Origin: Varanus komodoensis
Lineage: Eukaryota; Chordata; Lepidosauria; Squamata; Varanidae
Reading direction: 5' to 3'
Length of the DNA stretch: 64,000 nt
Assembly: GCF_004798865.1 (NCBI RefSeq)
Contig: NW_025336126.1
Coordinates: 2,052,518 to 2,116,517 of the forward strand
A model generated the notes under the pieces. That model worked only from the letters and a program-made list of their open reading frames with translations. It ran no database searches and was not told where the DNA came from. This document shows positions 28,981 to 41,534 of the stretch, piece after piece. The translations under genes were made by a program, and so were the position numbers. How positions within the stretch are numbered: position 1 is the stretch's first letter; every line of letters begins with the position of its first letter.

Positions 28981-31429
28981 CATGTCAGGAAGGGTTGGTT
29001 AGACTAAGGGCTCTCCTACTCAAGGTATTTGTGATCCCTCACAAGTGAAGTTTGTGGGTCCTTTACACAGCATCTTCATCCTCCCAGGGGCTTGGCTGTG
29101 TTTTTCAGCCATTTTTGTACATTTTTTTTAGAGAAGATAATACAGTATTTCCCCAGATAACCCTATGGCTTGCTGCAGAAGCCTTGTGCGAAGTCTAAAC
29201 TCACCCTATCCCATGGTGCCCCCTTGTCCTGTGTAATGGAACAGACAGAAACTTAGAAAGAGACAGGGAAAAAAAAATCTGTGAAAAATGAGCCTTCTTC
29301 CTGCTGCAAAGAAAATGGAAAAGCAGCAGCCTCGGCAAACTATTGGGTTATAGTCCTCATGTAAAAAAGCCCCAAATGAATGCTGACTTCTATAATCCTC
29401 TATATTGGGTGAGTACAGACATCTCCAGCCTTGAAGATGCTCCACCCTCAAAGGCAGCATCTGAGAGTCATTTTGAATAAATGAAATCCACCCTAATTAC
29501 CATGTTAACGACTCTGGTTGTGGGTGCAGGTTGGGTGCTCCCGAGCAGGTGCCCATAAGCAGGTGCTGGGTCACCCCTGAGGCTAAAGGGGAGGGTGGGG
29601 TGAGCAGGGGAAGGGGAGCTGGTAGGACCTCCGAACTAAGTCAGATCAGACGCTGCTGTGCTGGGCTGCCTCTCCAAGCGATGGCTCCTTTGGACTCACA
29701 GACCCATGAATTTACATCCACCACCTCCAAGCTGGTACCCTCCAGATGCGTTGGAGTGCAGCTCCCGGCACCCGCCCGTCAGACCTGTAGCTTGGGGAGG
29801 CTGATTTAATTCATCACGGCGTCCAGGCACGGCATCCCAGCTGCCTTGCTGCTCAGGCCGTGGTACACGGTGAAGCTGAGCGCTATGGCAGCGTGTTGCT
29901 TATGATGCCAGTGGGAGGAGAGGCCCGGTCAGGTCCAACTGGCGTGGCTGGTTTCTTGGTGGTATTTATTCCTTGCGTTTCCAGTACCGCCCCAGTGTGC
30001 CAGTTCTGGCTGCGAGGGATGAGGAGGACTTCCCTCCAGCAGAATCAGGCTTTTATTACAGGGTGGAAAGGGAAAAGAGCCACACCGCGCGTGACTTTGG
30101 AAGACGTACCACGCCTTGCACCTCGCCAACGCTCAACAACTCCTAGACTTGCCAGATGATTTTCTATCCACCTTTCAGCCAATGAAGTTGGTCAGCGCCA
30201 GGGTTGGGAAGAGGCACAGAGTGAGTACTTTTCCATGTGACACATAATGAATGTGTAGAATCCTGTGCAGGATCCTAGCTTAAGGTGTAATCTTGCACAT
30301 GTTTACACAGAAGTGGCCGGGCGTGATGGGAACAGAATAAACCTGCATAGAGTTGTGCCTTCAGGTGTTTCTTGTTCAAAGAAGTGGACAATTTCTTGGA
30401 GATCATTCAAGTGGTTGTCAGCTACAATGGAGCCTCCATGTTTAGCAGCAGTGTATCTTGAAATACTATAGGCTGAGGCGAATGACAGGAGCGTGCTGCT
30501 GTCTTTTTGCTTCTGCACTGGCATGCTGAACCTCTTTTAGAGTGAGAACCACATTCAGTCTCTCAGAGGTTTCCCCAGGGCTGCAGAGGAGGGGCCGGTC
30601 AAACGCAGTGGGGCCGAAGCACCAACATTCTGCTTGCTTAAAGTGATCCGTGGCAGTGACTGTGCCTCTGTTGGAGGTCAAACATGGGAAAGACCTCAAC
30701 AGAGGCCCTCAAGTTGGTGGGGTGTAGCATTCTGTTGGACAGGGGTTTTGTAGTGTTCCCAAGCACAGGGCTGAAAGGCAAAAGGGTTGAAGCCAAAATT
30801 CCTGCATTCTTAGCTGAAAGCTTTCACTCTCAGTAACTAAGCCTGAGGGAGAAGCTTTTCAACCTTTTGATAGGGGTGGTGGTGGGGAACACAACAGCTG
30901 AGAAGCCACAAAACCGGGGGGGGGGGGGGGGAACCAGCTGCAACAAGAGAAGACGCTGTCTTGAGATTTTTTGAAAAATAACATGATGGTATAGAAAAGA
31001 ATTAGATAAACAAATAACCAACAAATAAGAGGACAGGGTCTTTGGAGGGACCACAGAGGAGGCTGGATTTACCCTCTGGCCCTGAGATTCTTTGGAACAT
31101 CACCATGCAGAACTTAATGGGAATTTGCTCCAACCCTCCTCTGTTGTTTTTGTGAAGACTGAAAAAGACATGCAGTGCCTCAGCTGAAAAGCTGAACAAG
31201 GTTCCCGCTGGTTGTGGCTGTGAGTGGGTGGAACCTAAACAAGCCTCGTAATTTTTGTGTTCCCTTGTCCAGAAGCATCAGATGGTCTGAAACAGGGCAG
31301 TGAGATCATTAACAGGTAGGTTAGGTTGAGGGATGCAATAACCCATTTAAGGCCACCTAGAGAATGTAGGGCTTCATTCCCCTTTGACATGGTATTTGGG
31401 AGGTGTGAGCACTTGCTTTTGTGATCATA

Positions 31430-31510
31430 GGACTTCATCACCTGCACTGGCTTCCAGTCCGTTTCCATGTCCGATTGAAAGTGCCCGTAATCCCTTTAAC
31501 ACCCTCAGCA
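31430..31510 (+). mobile_element. L2-like LINE ORF2 fragment
   Basis: Encodes LHWLPVRFHVRLKV, the motif that follows the reverse transcriptase domain in L2-type LINEs. Confidence 0.6.
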
Positions 31511-31699
31511 GCTTAAGGCAAGGATCATAAGGTTAGAATGTGAAGGACTGTTGCCTCACATATATACTTGCGTAAACCCTGCCATAATCTTCAGTCAGGT
31601 ACCGCTGCCAAATGATGTGAAGCAGGTCACTCCTAGAGGGAGGGACTTTGGCACCCCAGTGGCACCCCAGTGGTGCCTTTCCCATAGAGGTCCACCGGG

Positions 31700-32097
31700 T
31701 GTTGTGGCGCGATCGAATGAGACCACTGGACAAGAAGTATGGAGAGTTGAAGGGTCCTTTATTATACCTGCGCAGGGACCAACACTCGGGGGGAGTGCGG
31801 TCCCTGGTATTGGGATGGTACAGTTTTCATACATTTTCTACCCGGATGTTCTTGGCGCTAACCGTTACTTTGTGCGCCTGTGGGAAAAGTACCACGTTTC
31901 ATATTAAGCGAGCGTGAAGTACAGAAGCTCAAGTTTGCGGTTAACACTGCTTTTGCAAGCCCATTGTTGCCTAGCAAGCGTAAGCGTTCCTTGCTGCGTG
32001 TGGCGCGTTCAGCCGTTCAGCGTTGCATATCAGGGCGCCCCCTGCTACCCGTGGCCACTCCCTGTCATTGTGCCAGCCCCTCCCGTTATTGTGTTCA
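31700..32097 (-). mobile_element. Probable solo LTR of an endogenous retrovirus or LTR element (fossil)
   Basis: A block of about 400 bp, read on the minus strand, begins TG and ends CA, with an AATAAA signal at 31758-31763 about 60 bases before the 3' edge, as in a U3-R-U5 unit. No internal coding region is next to it and no matching target-site duplication was found, so it is an old, solitary remnant. Exact ends and family are uncertain. Confidence 0.4.
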
Positions 32098-32675
32098 ACG
32101 AACCGAACCGGGCCCACCTTTCATGTTCAGGTCACAGCACCGGGCATCTCCATTGTGGTCCTTTTTATTGCTCCAGGTCTCTTTAGTCATCCAGTTCCGA
32201 AAACTGTGTTGGTATTCTTTTGATCTCTTGCATAGCCTGCCAGCTTTTTAGCTTTTACTTTAGCTTTAATTTGGTTTTCTTTGACCATCTTAGCCTCTTT
32301 TAGTTTTGATGCTCTGCTTTATATGCAATGGCTTTAAGCATTATTTTATGAATCACTCAGATGGCTTCAGCAATTAAGTGGTATCGAAATGAAACGGAAT
32401 GCATTAAAAATGCAGGAAGTGAGCCAGTATGTTAAGAAAGATAAGGGTGAAAACCAGACAGATCTGGGTCCAAATGCCCACTTACCTGTTCTAAGAGTCC
32501 ATTTCTATAGCACATTCGTCTTCTACCACCAGCATGCCTGATATTTCATAAATCTTTTCTCCCTTTTAGAAGAGCCGTCTGCGTCCCCCTGCTGCAGAAG
32601 ACATTTATTTGGGTTCAGCCATTCAACAACTTTTGCCACCAATTCACAGCCTTCCTATTATCTGCCGGTTCCAGA

Positions 32676-35600
32676 ATGTTTAAGGAATATTTCCAGTACA
32701 AAGGAATCAGCTTTCCTCAAATCATCTACTCAGAAAAAGTGCTGCAGATGGTAGAAAACAATTTCCAAGTTCGAGATGATGACATTTTCAACGTCACCTA
32801 CCAGAAATCAGGTACTCTCAGAGATGACTGGGGTAGGAGAGTCACCTGCGTCTGTGCTGGCAGCACAATCCTATCCATGTCTACTCAGAAGTAAGGTCCA
32901 CCAAGTTCAGTGAGCTTTACTCCTAGGTAAACAATCTCTTGATTTAAAACAAGAGCCACCAAACATTCTTAAAACCTGAAAATGGTATTACAAGATCAAG
33001 TGACAAAAGCAGTCAGAATATTTAAAATCTATTAAAACCAAAAGAATTCCATTTCAGACAAGCTTTCAGGGCCTGCATTCCAGCAATGGGTGGAGCTCCA
33101 GTCTAAATTGGTAGGGTCAGCATTCCCAAACTATCAGTGTGTATTTGCATAACACATTTCCTACCAGCAGTTAAGCCTTAAGAAAGGCATTTCAACCTCT
33201 GAAGAAGAGAAAAATGCACAGAGGCCAAGAAGCCAGCAGTGATGGGGAGAAATGTGGTGGAGTCAGGAAAACATTTCTTTTTGGGAACATCAGAGAACAA
33301 GACTGGGACCCCAAGAGTTTAGATCTGGCTGTTTGGCCCAAGTTCTGGCCCTTCTGTTTTAAAATGCTGGCATTGTTTCATACCATAGAAGGGACGGGAA
33401 CGAGAGTGAGACGGGTAGTTAGAAAAGCAAAGAGCATATAAAAGGCTCTGTGGGGAGTGTGGAGAGAGGGAACATTGTCTCTCTGGCTCCCGTATTACTG
33501 AAAGCACTCAAATGAATGGACCACATTGAGACATTAGAAGACAGATGTGTCACAGCTGATTCCCTAAGATGTGATACTGCTCACCAGTTTATTTAGACAA
33601 ATCCAGAGGGGCCAGATGTGTCCATGTCCTTCCTGGATCAACAGAACCTCCATATTCAGCAGCTGATCTCCAACCACCCCATTTTGGTTGACCAGAGAAG
33701 TAAGGCTGTTGCCCACATGGTGGCCCCTGCGAAGCTTCCATGGGATGCAGGGATGGCCCTGGGCAGGAGGGGCCATTAGTCAGAGGGCTGTTTTTACATT
33801 CCTGTGGGGATAGAAGCTGCACATCTGGAACCTCTGTCCCTTTGGACCTGATGATTAAAAGTGCCCTGAGCTGAACTGGGCAATCGCGGCTACGCTGCAG
33901 CTGCTGTTGTGCGACTAAAGGAGGATGTTGAAAAATGATCCTAGTGGCTGTATTGTGACAGATCTCCTGAACTGGCCAGCTGGAACATCTGATCTGACTT
34001 CCCTAAATTTTAATAGGGTTAAAATAGTTATGGTGCAATAGATATTTGTAGTTTGAAGATTTGTGGTGCAGCCCCCTTGCTGAAGCTAAGCAGGTTGAGA
34101 TCTAGTCAGTGTTTCGATGGGAGCCTATCTCTGAGCTTAGAAGGTTGGGATGACTAAGAGAATCATCATGTGTGCGCAAATTGAAGCCCAGGTTTAACAA
34201 ATTAAACCCTGCTTTCTGGAGTTGGCTTGGGGGCTCCTTCTTGGGGTGAGTGTGGATGTTGGAGGTCTTAAGTCTCATCTTCTTAGGGACCGTGTGGATG
34301 TTGGAGGTCTTAAGTCTCATCTTCTTAGGGACCGTGTGGATGTTGGAGATCTTAAGTCTCATCTGTAGCAACGGTGACCCTGGCTGGTGCAGAACAGTGC
34401 CCAACTGGGACCGGGCCCCGTGGTTTGAGACGGTGGTAGGATACAGAACGGCTCTAACCAACAAGTCACCGCGCATTATTAGCTCCCACCTGCCAGCACA
34501 GCTTTTTGCAAAGTCCTTCTTCAAATCCAAAGCCAAGGTAAGGGAAGACTCTCTGTCAAGATACCCACCTCCCACCGTTTTGGTATCCCTTTCATCGCTG
34601 TTCCTGCTAACGGCAAACTCAAGCAGTGGAGTGCTGTTGGCACTGGAATCTCAACAAGCAAACTGAATAATAGCTGCCTGCTCTGGTGAATCCCAAGGGA
34701 TGCAGAAATACAGTTTTTAAAAATACAAACAAGGAAGGAAATAAAAACAGAGCCTAGCGTGGACTGAGAATGCTCAGTAACTTCTGGGAGCCGGGAAATG
34801 ATAAGTGTCAGTTGCAAAAGAATGAAGGAAAAGGGAGCGTGAGTTGGTTGGATCAAGCCCTTACAGCTCGGTGTGTCCCATGGCTGGCTGGCTGGAGCAA
34901 GGGACCAGCACCAAGGGTAGGCATGGTTGGGCAAATGTCAAGGGCCTGTGCCTCAGCAGGGGCCCAAGGGCAAGAGCCTCTTGGAGCGGCTTCTCCTCGT
35001 CAGGGCAACCTGCTGGCCCACCCACCTCTCACTTTGGCCCAGGCTATTGCAGTAGCGAGAACGAGCAGCGTGTGCAGTACGTGCCATGACGCTTTGCCTG
35101 TAAAGAGAGTGAACAGGACCTGGTGAGCAAGACGGCAGACAGAACGAGCACCTGCTGACAAGGGTGTGAGGAGGGAGATCTCCTGAGGAAGGGCCCACCG
35201 CCTTGCCCTCCAAAATGCAGGGCCAGCACTTGCTGGAACACTGGGCAGAAGCACTTTTGTTAGAGCATGAGGACCCACTGCAACACTTCGTTGCAGCTAC
35301 CTCTGGTCCAAGGCCCGCTTTCAGCCCGTAGTTCTGTTCTTTGCTGCAGCCCTTCGCTCTAATTTCAGCGAGGATTCAAGCCATGGTGAGATCCGTTTCA
35401 AATGGCTTGGCTCCATCCTGTAAACCAAGGAAAGGGCTGCATGGTCAGATTCTGACACTGGACAGCAAATATTGTAGAACTGTGGGATTAAAAGGTATTT
35501 TTCCCTGCCCGCGGTCAGTGACAGCCATGGAGGAGGAGGCAGAGATGTTAGCCATTTTCACTGATGCCTGTTCATCTGTGTCATCCACCTACCGTTTTCA

Positions 35601-38600
35601 TACAACTGGGCCGTGTTTCTATTTTCTGATATTGCACTTTATTTCCCACGCCTGACAATGCCTCCTCCACCTTCTGTCAACAGATCATCTACACAGTTAG
35701 AAACCCCAAGGATGTTTTAGTCTCCCTCTATCACTTTGCCTCAATGTTTCGCCCCTATAAAGACCCTGGCACCTTGGATCAATTTCTCGAGGGCTTCCTA
35801 AAAGGAGATGGTGAGTGAACGGGTGTGAACTGGTAATGCTTTTCTCCCTTCCTGAGGTTTAGAGCAGGGCTTGGGAATATGTGACCCTCCAGAAGCTTAA
35901 GGACTGCAGCTCCCATTAGCCAAACCCAGCACAGACAAAGCTGGGGGGCAAGGGGGATGGGTTGCACCCTACTAATATTTGGAAAGCCACACATTTCCCA
36001 CTCCTGGTGTATAGGGTCACCCTTTCTCCTTCCCTTTCTGTGCCCCTGGACATATTCCAGGTATTAATGTCCTTGCTTGTGGTTGCAGTGCCTTTTGGAT
36101 CTTGGTTTGACCATGTTAAAGGCTGGATGAACTTGAAGGACAAGGAAAACTTCTTCTTCATCACATACGAGGAGCTGCAACAGGTCGTTACTATGTTATT
36201 TTGCTCATAAATACAGCTTTGCATTTTGCAAGCAGACGTTCCTCCATTGGGAGCGGAATGTGCCTTCCCTTCGCTCAGATAGCCACAGCCTGAAGGTCAC
36301 TGACAGCGGGGGAAAACTATTCCCACACCGTTCTCTCTATGGCACGCAGGACGGGTGGCTGTCTTGGCCAGGTACTCTTGGCTGGGACAAACCTCTTGCT
36401 CCAAAGGTTCAAAAGTGCAAAAGGAAACATCCCCGTCTTGTATTTCTGGTGAACGGAAGTTGGCTTCCTCCAAGTTAGACTGCTGGCTGAGGTCAAGAGG
36501 CAGTTATCCCTTCTGAAAACTCATGACATTTTAAAAAGTCCAGTTTTAAGATTTTACTAGGCTTGACTACATGTAAACATGGATCATCTTTCTCTTTGTA
36601 TTTCTGTGACTGAGAGAGAATTCGTGCCTGAAGTCCAGAAGTCTTTCTTTACACAATTTCCAAGGGGGTAGAGTTGCTAGTCTGTTGTAGCAAAATCAAC
36701 AAAGGAGCTTTTGGGGCCTTAAAGACTTATCTGGCATAAGCTTCCTGGACACAATCTGTTCCCTTTGATGTATCTCTCCTCAACCCATTGCATTTTGAGG
36801 CTACCGGGTTCACAGAAGTCTAGACTAGAGAAAAATGTGCTAGTCTAAATGTGCCAAACGAACCTTTGTTGTTTTGATATGTGGAGCAATGACTAACAAT
36901 GGCCATTATCCTTTTCAGTGGAGCCTTCACAATTCTTGTAAGGGTAATTAAGCTGAAAGAAATGGGGCAGAGAGGGAGGAGTACTCAGACCATTCCAGTT
37001 GGGAATGGATAGCCATCAAGTGGATGAGCGGACGCTTTAAGCTCAGGATGGCTTATAAGCTATTCCAGGTTTAAACTGAGTCTGTCTCTCCATGTATCCA
37101 AAAACAGTCAGCACAGAATGTCCTGCGTTCTCTCCTCTCCCTCGTCCTCCTTTGAGTATGCCAGAATTACTTGGAAATGGGAGGAAGCTGATGTTTATTG
37201 TAAGCTGTCCTGAGATGCTATGCATAAGGGAAGGCATATAAAAGTTTTAAATAAATGAATTTAGAACAATACATATTGAACTCTGTTTCAGACCAAATGA
37301 GGTGCCAGGGCCAAGTTGTTGAAAATTATAAGGAAAGATTCAGGAAATAGTGTTTGCACCCCTCTTCAAACAACAATCCCCAAAGCTTCAGATGGGCATC
37401 TTTTGTTTTGGAAGGGCCAAGAGAGCTTAATGTGATGTGAAACATTTCCAGTTGCCTGTGGAACGGTTTGTCTTTCAAGCTGCCCTGCCTTTTTGCGCTC
37501 CCTTTCCCTAGGACTTACGGGGAAGTGTTGTCCGCATTAGCCAGTTCCTGGGCAAGGACTTGGACGACGCAGCCATAGACGCCGTGGTGGCCAATGCCTC
37601 CTTCGAGGCCATGAAGAGCAATAAGATGTCTAACTTCTCCCTCTCGCCGCGCTTCCTCATGAACCAGAAGAAGAGCGCTTTCCTCCGCAAAGGTGACCGG
37701 AGGGCCGGGGTGCGGGGCAAGCAGCCTGCTCTCAGGGTGTGCCTAAGTTGGGGACAACAGCCACTTCGTGCCACCCACAGCCGAGCACCTCAAGGCCGCA
37801 ACATCCCCCAGAAAGCTCCCTTGCCGGAAAGCCCAGGGGCCGCGTCTTGGCCTGGCAGGCAGGCTCCATGGGGATTTCTTCCCTCTTCCGGGTTCCCATG
37901 GCAGCTTACTGGGATCGCTCCAATATGCATCACCATCTCTTGGTTGTTGGAAATCAGCAGAGTCCCCCTCTGCTGTTTCTGGGTGACTGCCTTCCTGAAC
38001 CCAGTGCCCTCCAGCTGTGCTGGACTGCAGCTTCCATCATCCCCAGCCAAAGGTCTGAATTGCTGGGGGATGTTGGGAGCTGGCATTGTAACACATCTAG
38101 AAGATGCCCTGTTGAGGGAACCCATTCTGTTCTTTACACATTTCAGGGGCACATGTCTTGCCTTCGATCGAGTGAGTCGGGGGGCTTACAATGGATTGTA
38201 ATAACCACGCAACCCAGCCTCCCTTCAGGCTGGGCCAATGGAGCGGGGCAAAGGGTGCGTCCCTTCAGCTCTGCCATTTGTCTGGATGAATAGCCCATGG
38301 GTGTGCTCTGCTCCGTACGAAGCCGGCTCTTCCTGCGCTCTGGTTTTCCATAGAAGCACGCACACAATTCTGGCCCAGGAGCACGTGTGGCTTGCCGCAC
38401 AGGTCTCCTCTTTCCTTTGCGCCACCCCCTTCCCCCAGCTTCCTGGTGTGTGTAGATAAAACGCTGCCCAGAGCGAACAGGATTCCACCCTACAGAGGCC
38501 AGCAGTAAGAGGCGTGCCCCACACATCAAAACCTTCTGTACAAAACGAGGTGGGGCTGGCAATGGTTCCCCAGATGCATTTGCTCCACTCGGAAAGATGA

Positions 38601-40661
38601 AAGAGCAGTCGAGAAGCCTGAAATCAGCTCTGGAAGCAAGCCTGCTTGTCGCTCATCAACTTGCCTCTGTGTCGTGTGAGCGAACTTTTCAAGAGTGCTT
38701 TGTATGAGAAGCAGTACAAAGGCTCTGTTTCCTCCTGCACTCCTCACACACATGCAGGCCTCGTGCTTGTGTGAATGCATGCGCTCTCTGCAAGGTGGTG
38801 GGGGCCAACCCTCGCGTGGGATGAGAGTGAGGCGTCTCTCGAGGCAGCAGATCCCGGGGGGTGGCCGCAAGATGCTGGAGCAGGGACCTGTGGGCTTCCG
38901 TGCTGCCTCCCTTCCCCCCAGCCCTAGCCCTGGGCCCTTCATGTGTGAGGGAGGAAGCTGTCCCTTCTTCTGGAGAAAAAGTCAAGTGCCGGTCCGGGGT
39001 CTGTTTTGTGTATGAGGGGAGCACCATTTTGTCCCTTGCTTCAGGCAGCAAAAGGCTTACAGGAATCCGAGGACTGTTTCCCCATTGTATTAAGGGGCTG
39101 ATTGGACAGACTGAAAAGGGGATTAGGCACATCGGTCTAAGCAGGCTAGCTGTGGTTCCGGGTCATGATGGCTCTGTATTACCTCCAGGATCAGAGGCAC
39201 GAAGCCCATTTATCCCAGTTGCTGGGGCACCTGGGCAGGAGGGTGCCATCGCAGCCACATTTTGCTCGTGGTGTGCCACGGTCATACGTGGGCACAGAAT
39301 GGGTCTTGGCCTCATCCAGCACAGCCCTTCTTCTGTTCTTAAGTGGCTGCCAGAGGCCATACATTTGGCCTAGGCCTCTCTGTGTACCAGATCTCCTGTT
39401 TGAGGGCGGCAGAAGCACATCCAGAAAGGTGATGTTGCCACAGAGATGCCCTCCATTTCTTGCTGGACCTGTTCTGCCATTCGCAAATTTCTGCTCTAGC
39501 CAGTCTCACCTGCCTCTGCCTGATGGGACCTCCAGTCCCATAACATTTGCTGCTTCCTTGGCCATCCTAAGAATCTAAGGACTGCTTTGCAGTATCAGAC
39601 CAAGAATCCAGCTAATTGGGCCAGTTGATTGGACATTCTTAGGTAGCGGTATCGGCAAAGCCGAGACAGAGGCCCACTTTTTAGCTAATGTGGCTCATAT
39701 GATTGCTGGATTAATTCAAAATGAATGTGTCTACCCCTTTAGCAATGGCCTGGAAACTTCAGCTGGTGCTGAATGTAGCTGCCAGGGCTGGGTGGTCAAA
39801 GCATATGATACTGATTTGGTACCAGCCACCTTGTGTGGTTCTGGGTCCAGCTGCAAAGTGCCAGCATATCCCTTTAAAGCCCTAAGTGACAGGACCAGTT
39901 GACTGCCAGGACTGCCTGCATCCATGGGCATCCCTTTAGGCTCTGTTAGTAAGCCCAATTAGGGTGGAAAGCACAAAAGACCAAGGCTTTTCCTCTGGTG
40001 CCCCACCTCCTTCCCTGAATGTTTTCCACAGGCCTTAAAGTGCTGAATGTTCCAACACACTTTTAAACGAATAGATGTTCATTTTTATTTCATTTTAACC
40101 TTGTTCTTTCAAATCTTTATGCTGACTTTTAGATTGCTGCATTTATATTTTATTGTTTAAAGTGTTACCTTTCAGTCAGAAAGGCTCCTGGAGCGGCTTA
40201 CATATAAATAGTAATACAAGACAGTCTGTGCCTACAGGCTCACTATCAAAAAAGACGTGACATACAAGGAGCAAGAAATAAGGAAAAGGGAAGGGGGGAA
40301 TTAGATCTCAAAGCAGGGCTGTTCAATGGCCCTTCTTCCTTCCCACTCAGCTTTCTCAGCATCGTCTGCTGGAATGGCTGCCGGCAGTGACACTCTAATA
40401 ATATTTGAGGTAAATAAAAAATAGAAGGTGGGCACTGTCGCAGCGCTGGATTCCACATGTTGTTCACAAACTGCTTCAGGAAAAACTTCCTCCATCTCAT
40501 CTGCCCCATTTCTAATTGGATTTTGTCTTTGTCTTTACTTTCCAGGGATCTCCGGTGACTGGAAGAACCACCTCACCCCTGCGCAGAGTGAACACTTTGA
40601 CCAGATCTACCAGGAGTGCACACGAGACCTGAGCGTCACATTTCCATGGGACAAAGAATGA
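32676..40661 (+). CDS. SULT2B1: SULT2B1-like cytosolic sulfotransferase, 6 exons
   Basis: Cytosolic enzyme class that moves a sulfonate from PAPS to 3-beta-hydroxysteroids and cholesterol. Coding exons are 32676-32811, 34329-34537, 35684-35810, 36089-36183, 37512-37692 and 40546-40661. They sum to 864 bases, 287 codons plus TGA; the 209, 127, 95 and 181-bp exons are the conserved sizes of SULT genes. Key residues: Lys44 in the PAPS loop, catalytic His99 (SSHLPAQ), Arg121 and Ser129 (RNPKDVLVS), and the C-terminal RKGISGDWK at 248-256. APWFETVVG and [13 protein letters not shown] are closer to SULT2B1 than SULT2A1. Oddities: the loop reads TYQKSGTV instead of TYPKSGTT, the dimer motif reads [10 protein letters not shown] with Pro for Val, and the exon 2 acceptor lies in a 42-bp tandem repeat. 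The start is provisional: human SULT2B1b has a longer N-terminus, and the frame is open upstream to an acceptor at about 32570. The 40-kb CA11 neighbourhood supports the identity. Confidence 0.88.
34070..34165 (+). repeat. 5S rRNA-derived SINE head
   Basis: GCTGAAGCTAAGCAGGTTGA followed by GTTTCGATGGGAGCC matches 5S rRNA. It lies in sulfotransferase intron 1, about 85 bp upstream of the tandem repeat. Confidence 0.65.
34250..34363 (+). repeat. 42-bp tandem repeat spanning the SULT exon 2 acceptor
   Basis: Copies at 34250-34291, 34292-34333 and 34334-34363 (partial). Each unit starts GTGTGGATGTTGGAG and the first two end TTCTTAGGGACC. Acceptor AGs therefore lie at 34285-34286 and 34327-34328, 42 bp apart and in the same frame. 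The canonical 209-bp exon uses the second. The three units are almost identical, so the array is young. Confidence 0.95.
36660..36800 (+). repeat. Interspersed repeat fragment
   Basis: Shares GTCTGTTGTAGCAAAATCAA, CCTTAAAGACT and GGCATAAGCTT phrases with a repeat common in reptile genomes. It lies in SULT intron 4. Family name not assigned. Confidence 0.45.
39155..39345 (+). repeat. Squamate interspersed repeat (GATCCAGCAGG-type tail)
   Basis: Reads ATGATGGCTCTGTATTACCT, AGTTGCTGGGGCACCTGG and a tail CTCATCCAGCACAGCCCTTC. Plus-oriented relative of 20675-20840, in SULT intron 5. Confidence 0.55.
39740..39915 (+). mobile_element. L2-like LINE ORF2 fragment
   Basis: Diverged sequence with GCTGAATGTAGCTGCCAGG and CCTTTAAAGCCCTAAGTGAC, positions of the post-RT region of L2-type LINEs. 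In SULT intron 5. Confidence 0.45.
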
Positions 40662-41110
40662 AGCCTGCTTTCCCTGCCCATTCCCTCCCTCACTGGACTG
40701 ATTAATGACTTGGCAGGATACTAATTGTCTAGCACCACACGTCGTAGATTAGTGGGAACATCTGGGGTGGGGCAGGCAGAAGTAGAGTGCACAGATGGGG
40801 AGCCGGGGCTCTCGGAAGCAAGTGCGGATGATTCCGGAAGTGACCACACTACGGCTGGAAAGTCGCAGGGTCTCAGGGCATGGTATGAAGGTGTGCGATG
40901 GAGCGCCTCGCCGTAGCCATGGCAGGCCAATGCCTGGAGGAGAGGGCGTCGGGTGACCCTGCGTGCGCCGTCTAGGTGGAAGAACAGCGGGATGTTATGG
41001 TAAACAAAGCAAACAAATAAATAAATAACCAGTGGTTGAAGAAAGAAAGACACATTGGCAAGGGAGTTGCCAATAGCCTCTCGTGGGGAACGAAGGCCTT
41101 GATCCGAGTG

Positions 41111-41534
41111 CAGGCAGTCCCTAGATTCTGAACGAGTTCCATTCCTGAGAAAACAGAAATTCATCCTTAAGTCAAATTTGTATGTAAGTCAGATCACATA
41201 TAGCCACCCCTCCACATTAGGTGTCGGGGCACAGGACCCCCATGACAGTGGAAAAAACACAAATACCTCTAAGCCGCCACCTCTTTCCAAATGCCTAAAT
41301 TCATCAGTGCCTCCTCTTTGCAGCAAGGAAATGCCAGAAGGATTTCCTCCTCTGGAAGGGCAGGGCAGGAAGACTTGCTTTGCAAGCTTCCCTCTCTACC
41401 CTTTTGCTTCCTCTCTCTCCATGGTGATGATGATTTCCTGCAATATTTTTTTTTAAATTAACAGGCTTTAAGGCAGTTTGTTCGTAAGTAAGGATTGCTT
41501 GTAACTCCGACTTTCGCAGCTCTGGGACTGCCTG
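41111..41534. mobile_element. Non-autonomous Tc1/mariner-type DNA element
   Basis: Perfect 11-bp terminal inverted repeats CAGGCAGTCCC / GGGACTGCCTG, with TA at the right border and a degenerate TG at the left. About 420 bp, no transposase frame. Confidence 0.7.

Larger units (their letters stand above)
25061..31429. other. Long intergenic stretch without a recognised gene
   Basis: Contains SINE and CR1 fragments listed separately (27515, 28055, 28740), a fold-back MITE half near 27412-27495 and 29740-29800, and a run of G at about 30917-30932. Frames of up to about 200 codons occur, but none matches a known family or has splice-consistent neighbours. Confidence 0.45.
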
